Source: Paracoccaceae bacterium
GTDB lineage: Bacteria > Pseudomonadota > Alphaproteobacteria > Rhodobacterales > Rhodobacteraceae
Direction of reading: 5' to 3'
Assembly: GCA_007131465.1 (NCBI GenBank)
Contig: SLQN01000064.1
Coordinates: 1-6,299, forward strand
DNA: 6,299 bases
The translations under genes and the position numbers were made by a program. Shown piece by piece: positions 5,074 to 6,299 of the stretch; within the stretch, counting starts at the first letter, position 1, and the number at the start of each line of letters is the position of its first letter. The notes beneath the pieces were generated by a model. The model searched no databases. It was not told the origin of the DNA and was given only the letters and a program-made list of their open reading frames with translations.

Positions 5074-5759
5074 AGATAGGCGCGCAAAGCCTCGGGTGGG
5101 TTTTCCAGCAGATGCGTGGTTGCAAATGGCCCTTCGGCGCGGCCATCGGCCACCAGCAAGGTCTGCGGCGCGATGGCTTTTGCGTCGGCAATATCATGCG
5201 TGACCATCAGCAGCATCGCACCCGTCTCGGTGCAGATATCCGTCAGCAGGGCCAGCATTTCCGCCTTCAGCGCCGGGCCCAGCGCCGAGAAGGGTTCGTC
5301 CAGCAGCACCAAGGGCTTGCGCTGCGAGAGCACGCGCGCCAGCGCGACGCGGCTTTGCTGCCCGCCGGACAGTTGCGCGGGGCGGCGACCCTCCAGCCCG
5401 GCCAGCCCGACACGCGCCAGCGCGCGGGTGATCCTTTCGCGGTCCTTTGCTGTCAGGCGCAAGGCGGGGTTCACGCCAAGGGCCACATTGTCGAAGGCAG
5501 ACAAATGCGGAAACAGGTTGTTGTCCTGAAACACGACCGACAGGGGACGCGTGGCGGGGCCAAGCCCGGTGATATCGCGCCCGTCCCACAGGATGCGCCC
5601 TTGCGCCAGCGGGATGAACCCCGCAAGCGCGCCCAAAAGCGTGGATTTCCCCGCCCCCGACGGGCCGATCACGGCCACACGCGCAGCGGGCGGCACTGTG
5701 AAACCCGCGCGCAGGGTGAAATCGTCCTGCGTAATGGTCACATCGTCAAGCACCAGCAT
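5067..5759 (-). CDS. thiQ: Thiamine ABC transporter ATP-binding protein ThiQ
   Basis: This 230-residue ABC ATPase would power thiamine (or thiamine phosphate) import at the inner membrane together with ThiP and the periplasmic binder ThiB. In order: Walker A GPSGAGKST (32-40), Q-loop VFQDNNLFPHL (76-86), a signature LSGGQQSRVALAR (130-142), Walker B LVLLDEP (150-156) and the H-loop His188 in VTHD. The FQDNNLFPHL block and the short length, without a C-terminal regulatory domain, are typical of ThiQ. The D-loop reads SALGPAL, with Gly161 where most ABC ATPases have Asp; I recall the same in other alphaproteobacterial ThiQ proteins. The start at 5759 is chosen because it gives the normal N-terminus (MLVLDDVTI), has a GGGGG run seven bases upstream, and overlaps the thiP stop by 14 bases, implying translational coupling. 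The frame is open further upstream, but that part is thiP sequence out of frame. The 3' end converges on fur. Confidence 0.92.
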   Translation of the reverse strand: MLVLDDVTITQDDFTLRAGFTVPPAARVAVIGPSGAGKSTLLGALAGFIPLAQGRILWDGRDITGLGPATRPLSVVFQDNNLFPHLSAFDNVALGVNPALRLTAKDRERITRALARVGLAGLEGRRPAQLSGGQQSRVALARVLSQRKPLVLLDEPFSALGPALKAEMLALLTDICTETGAMLLMVTHDIADAKAIAPQTLLVADGRAEGPFATTHLLENPPEALRAYLG

Positions 5760-6299
5760 CGCCGCGCCCCCATCTGTCGCAGACCCAGAACAGCGCAAGG
5801 CTGACCGCCAGCAGCACCAGCGCAGCGCCTGCCGCGTCATCCTGCCGATAGGCCGTCATCAGCCGGTATAGCTGCATCGGCAGTGTGGCCCCTTCACGCT
5901 CGGCAAACAGCATGATCACGCCCAGATCGCCCATCGACAGCGCCGCTGTCAGCCCGGCGGCAAAGCCCAAGGGGCGGCGCAGGCGCGGCAGGGTCACGAT
6001 CCGCAGACGGGTCGCCCCGTGCAGGCCAAGGCTGTCGGCCAGCCGCCCTTGTGTCGCCACGACATCGCGCAGGGCAGGCAGGATCAGGCGCAGCGCGAAG
6101 GGCAGCGCCATGCCCGCATTGACCAGCATCGTGACCAGAAGGGCGAAATCGCGCGGGTTGGCAATGGGCCGGATCAGCAGGAACAGCCCCGTCCCGATCA
6201 CCAGGGGAGAGGCGGCAAGCGCGGCCATCCCCAGCCATTCCAGCACTGCGCCGCGTCGCGCCCCCTGTGCCAGCACTGCATGGGCCAGCGCCAGGGTCA
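5746..6299 (-). CDS. thiP: Thiamine ABC transporter permease ThiP (3' part)
   Basis: The last 183 residues of a binding-protein-dependent permease are present; the 5' end lies beyond the right edge. ThiP proteins are fused double permeases of about 500-540 residues, so this is the second transmembrane domain. Hydrophobic segments alternate with the ATPase-coupling (EAA-type) loop, seen in DSLGLHGATRLRIVTLPRLRRP, followed by the typical GFAAGLTAALSMGDLGVIMLF helix. The MGDLG element and LPMQLYRLM near the end are characteristic of thiamine and Fe-type permeases. The stop overlaps the thiQ start by 14 bases, so the two are made together, and the linkage to a ThiQ-type ATPase supports the name over other permeases of this superfamily. 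A GTG at 6276 is internal and should not be taken as the start, because the frame is open to the edge with matching sequence. Confidence 0.9.
   Translation of the reverse strand, partial: TLALAHAVLAQGARRGAVLEWLGMAALAASPLVIGTGLFLLIRPIANPRDFALLVTMLVNAGMALPFALRLILPALRDVVATQGRLADSLGLHGATRLRIVTLPRLRRPLGFAAGLTAALSMGDLGVIMLFAEREGATLPMQLYRLMTAYRQDDAAGAALVLLAVSLALFWVCDRWGRGDAGA

Noticed and set aside
5112..5804. Plus-strand open frames opposite thiQ
   Set aside because: ThiQ carries every ABC motif in order; the plus frames are Arg/Gln-rich shadows.

Overview
The window looks like a chromosomal piece of a GC-rich alphaproteobacterium, most likely of the Rhodobacterales. The evidence is the strong G/C bias at third codon positions, an aerobic-type cobaltochelatase subunit (CobS), an alphaproteobacterial Fur/Mur-type regulator without structural-zinc cysteines, a ThiP/ThiQ thiamine transporter pair, and a relic that resembles the TIM-barrel protein of the Rhodobacter-type gene transfer agent (GTA). 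These family assignments come from reading motifs; no database search was possible.

Layout: (1) 1-839, plus strand: the last codons of an unseen upstream gene, then a tightly coupled gene for an unrecognised 263-residue polytopic membrane protein. (2) About 840-1800: no intact gene. It is a mosaic of coding debris: a minus-strand relic of unknown identity, an internal piece of a TrkH/KtrB-type potassium transporter (plus), a short piece of an unknown small protein (plus), a 36-codon piece resembling the GTA TIM-barrel protein (minus), and unassigned sequence with inverted repeats. (3) 1804-3324, minus strand: an O-antigen ligase/Wzy-type polysaccharide polymerase with a TTG start and a doubtful C-terminal tail that runs to the edge of the debris. 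(4) 3325-3573: a divergent intergenic region. (5) 3574-4545, plus: cobS, without its usual partner cobT next to it. (6) 4650-5060, plus: a Fur/Mur-family metal regulator preceded by an inverted repeat that overlaps a possible promoter. (7) 5067-6299, minus: thiQ and the 3' part of thiP, overlapping by 14 bases and converging on fur with only six bases between the stop codons.

Working together: ThiP and ThiQ are the membrane channel and ATPase of one thiamine importer; the binding protein ThiB would be expected upstream of thiP, outside the window. CobS is the AAA+ subunit that, with CobT and CobN, inserts cobalt during aerobic cobalamin synthesis. The neighbouring Fur/Mur regulator would sense iron or manganese, but nothing shows that it controls cobS.

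I see no CRISPR array, RNA gene, intact transposon or convincing new multi-gene system. The most unusual part is the debris field at 840-1800, which has accumulated pieces of at least three or four unrelated genes in both orientations and abuts the polysaccharide gene. It looks like a degraded integration or rearrangement site.
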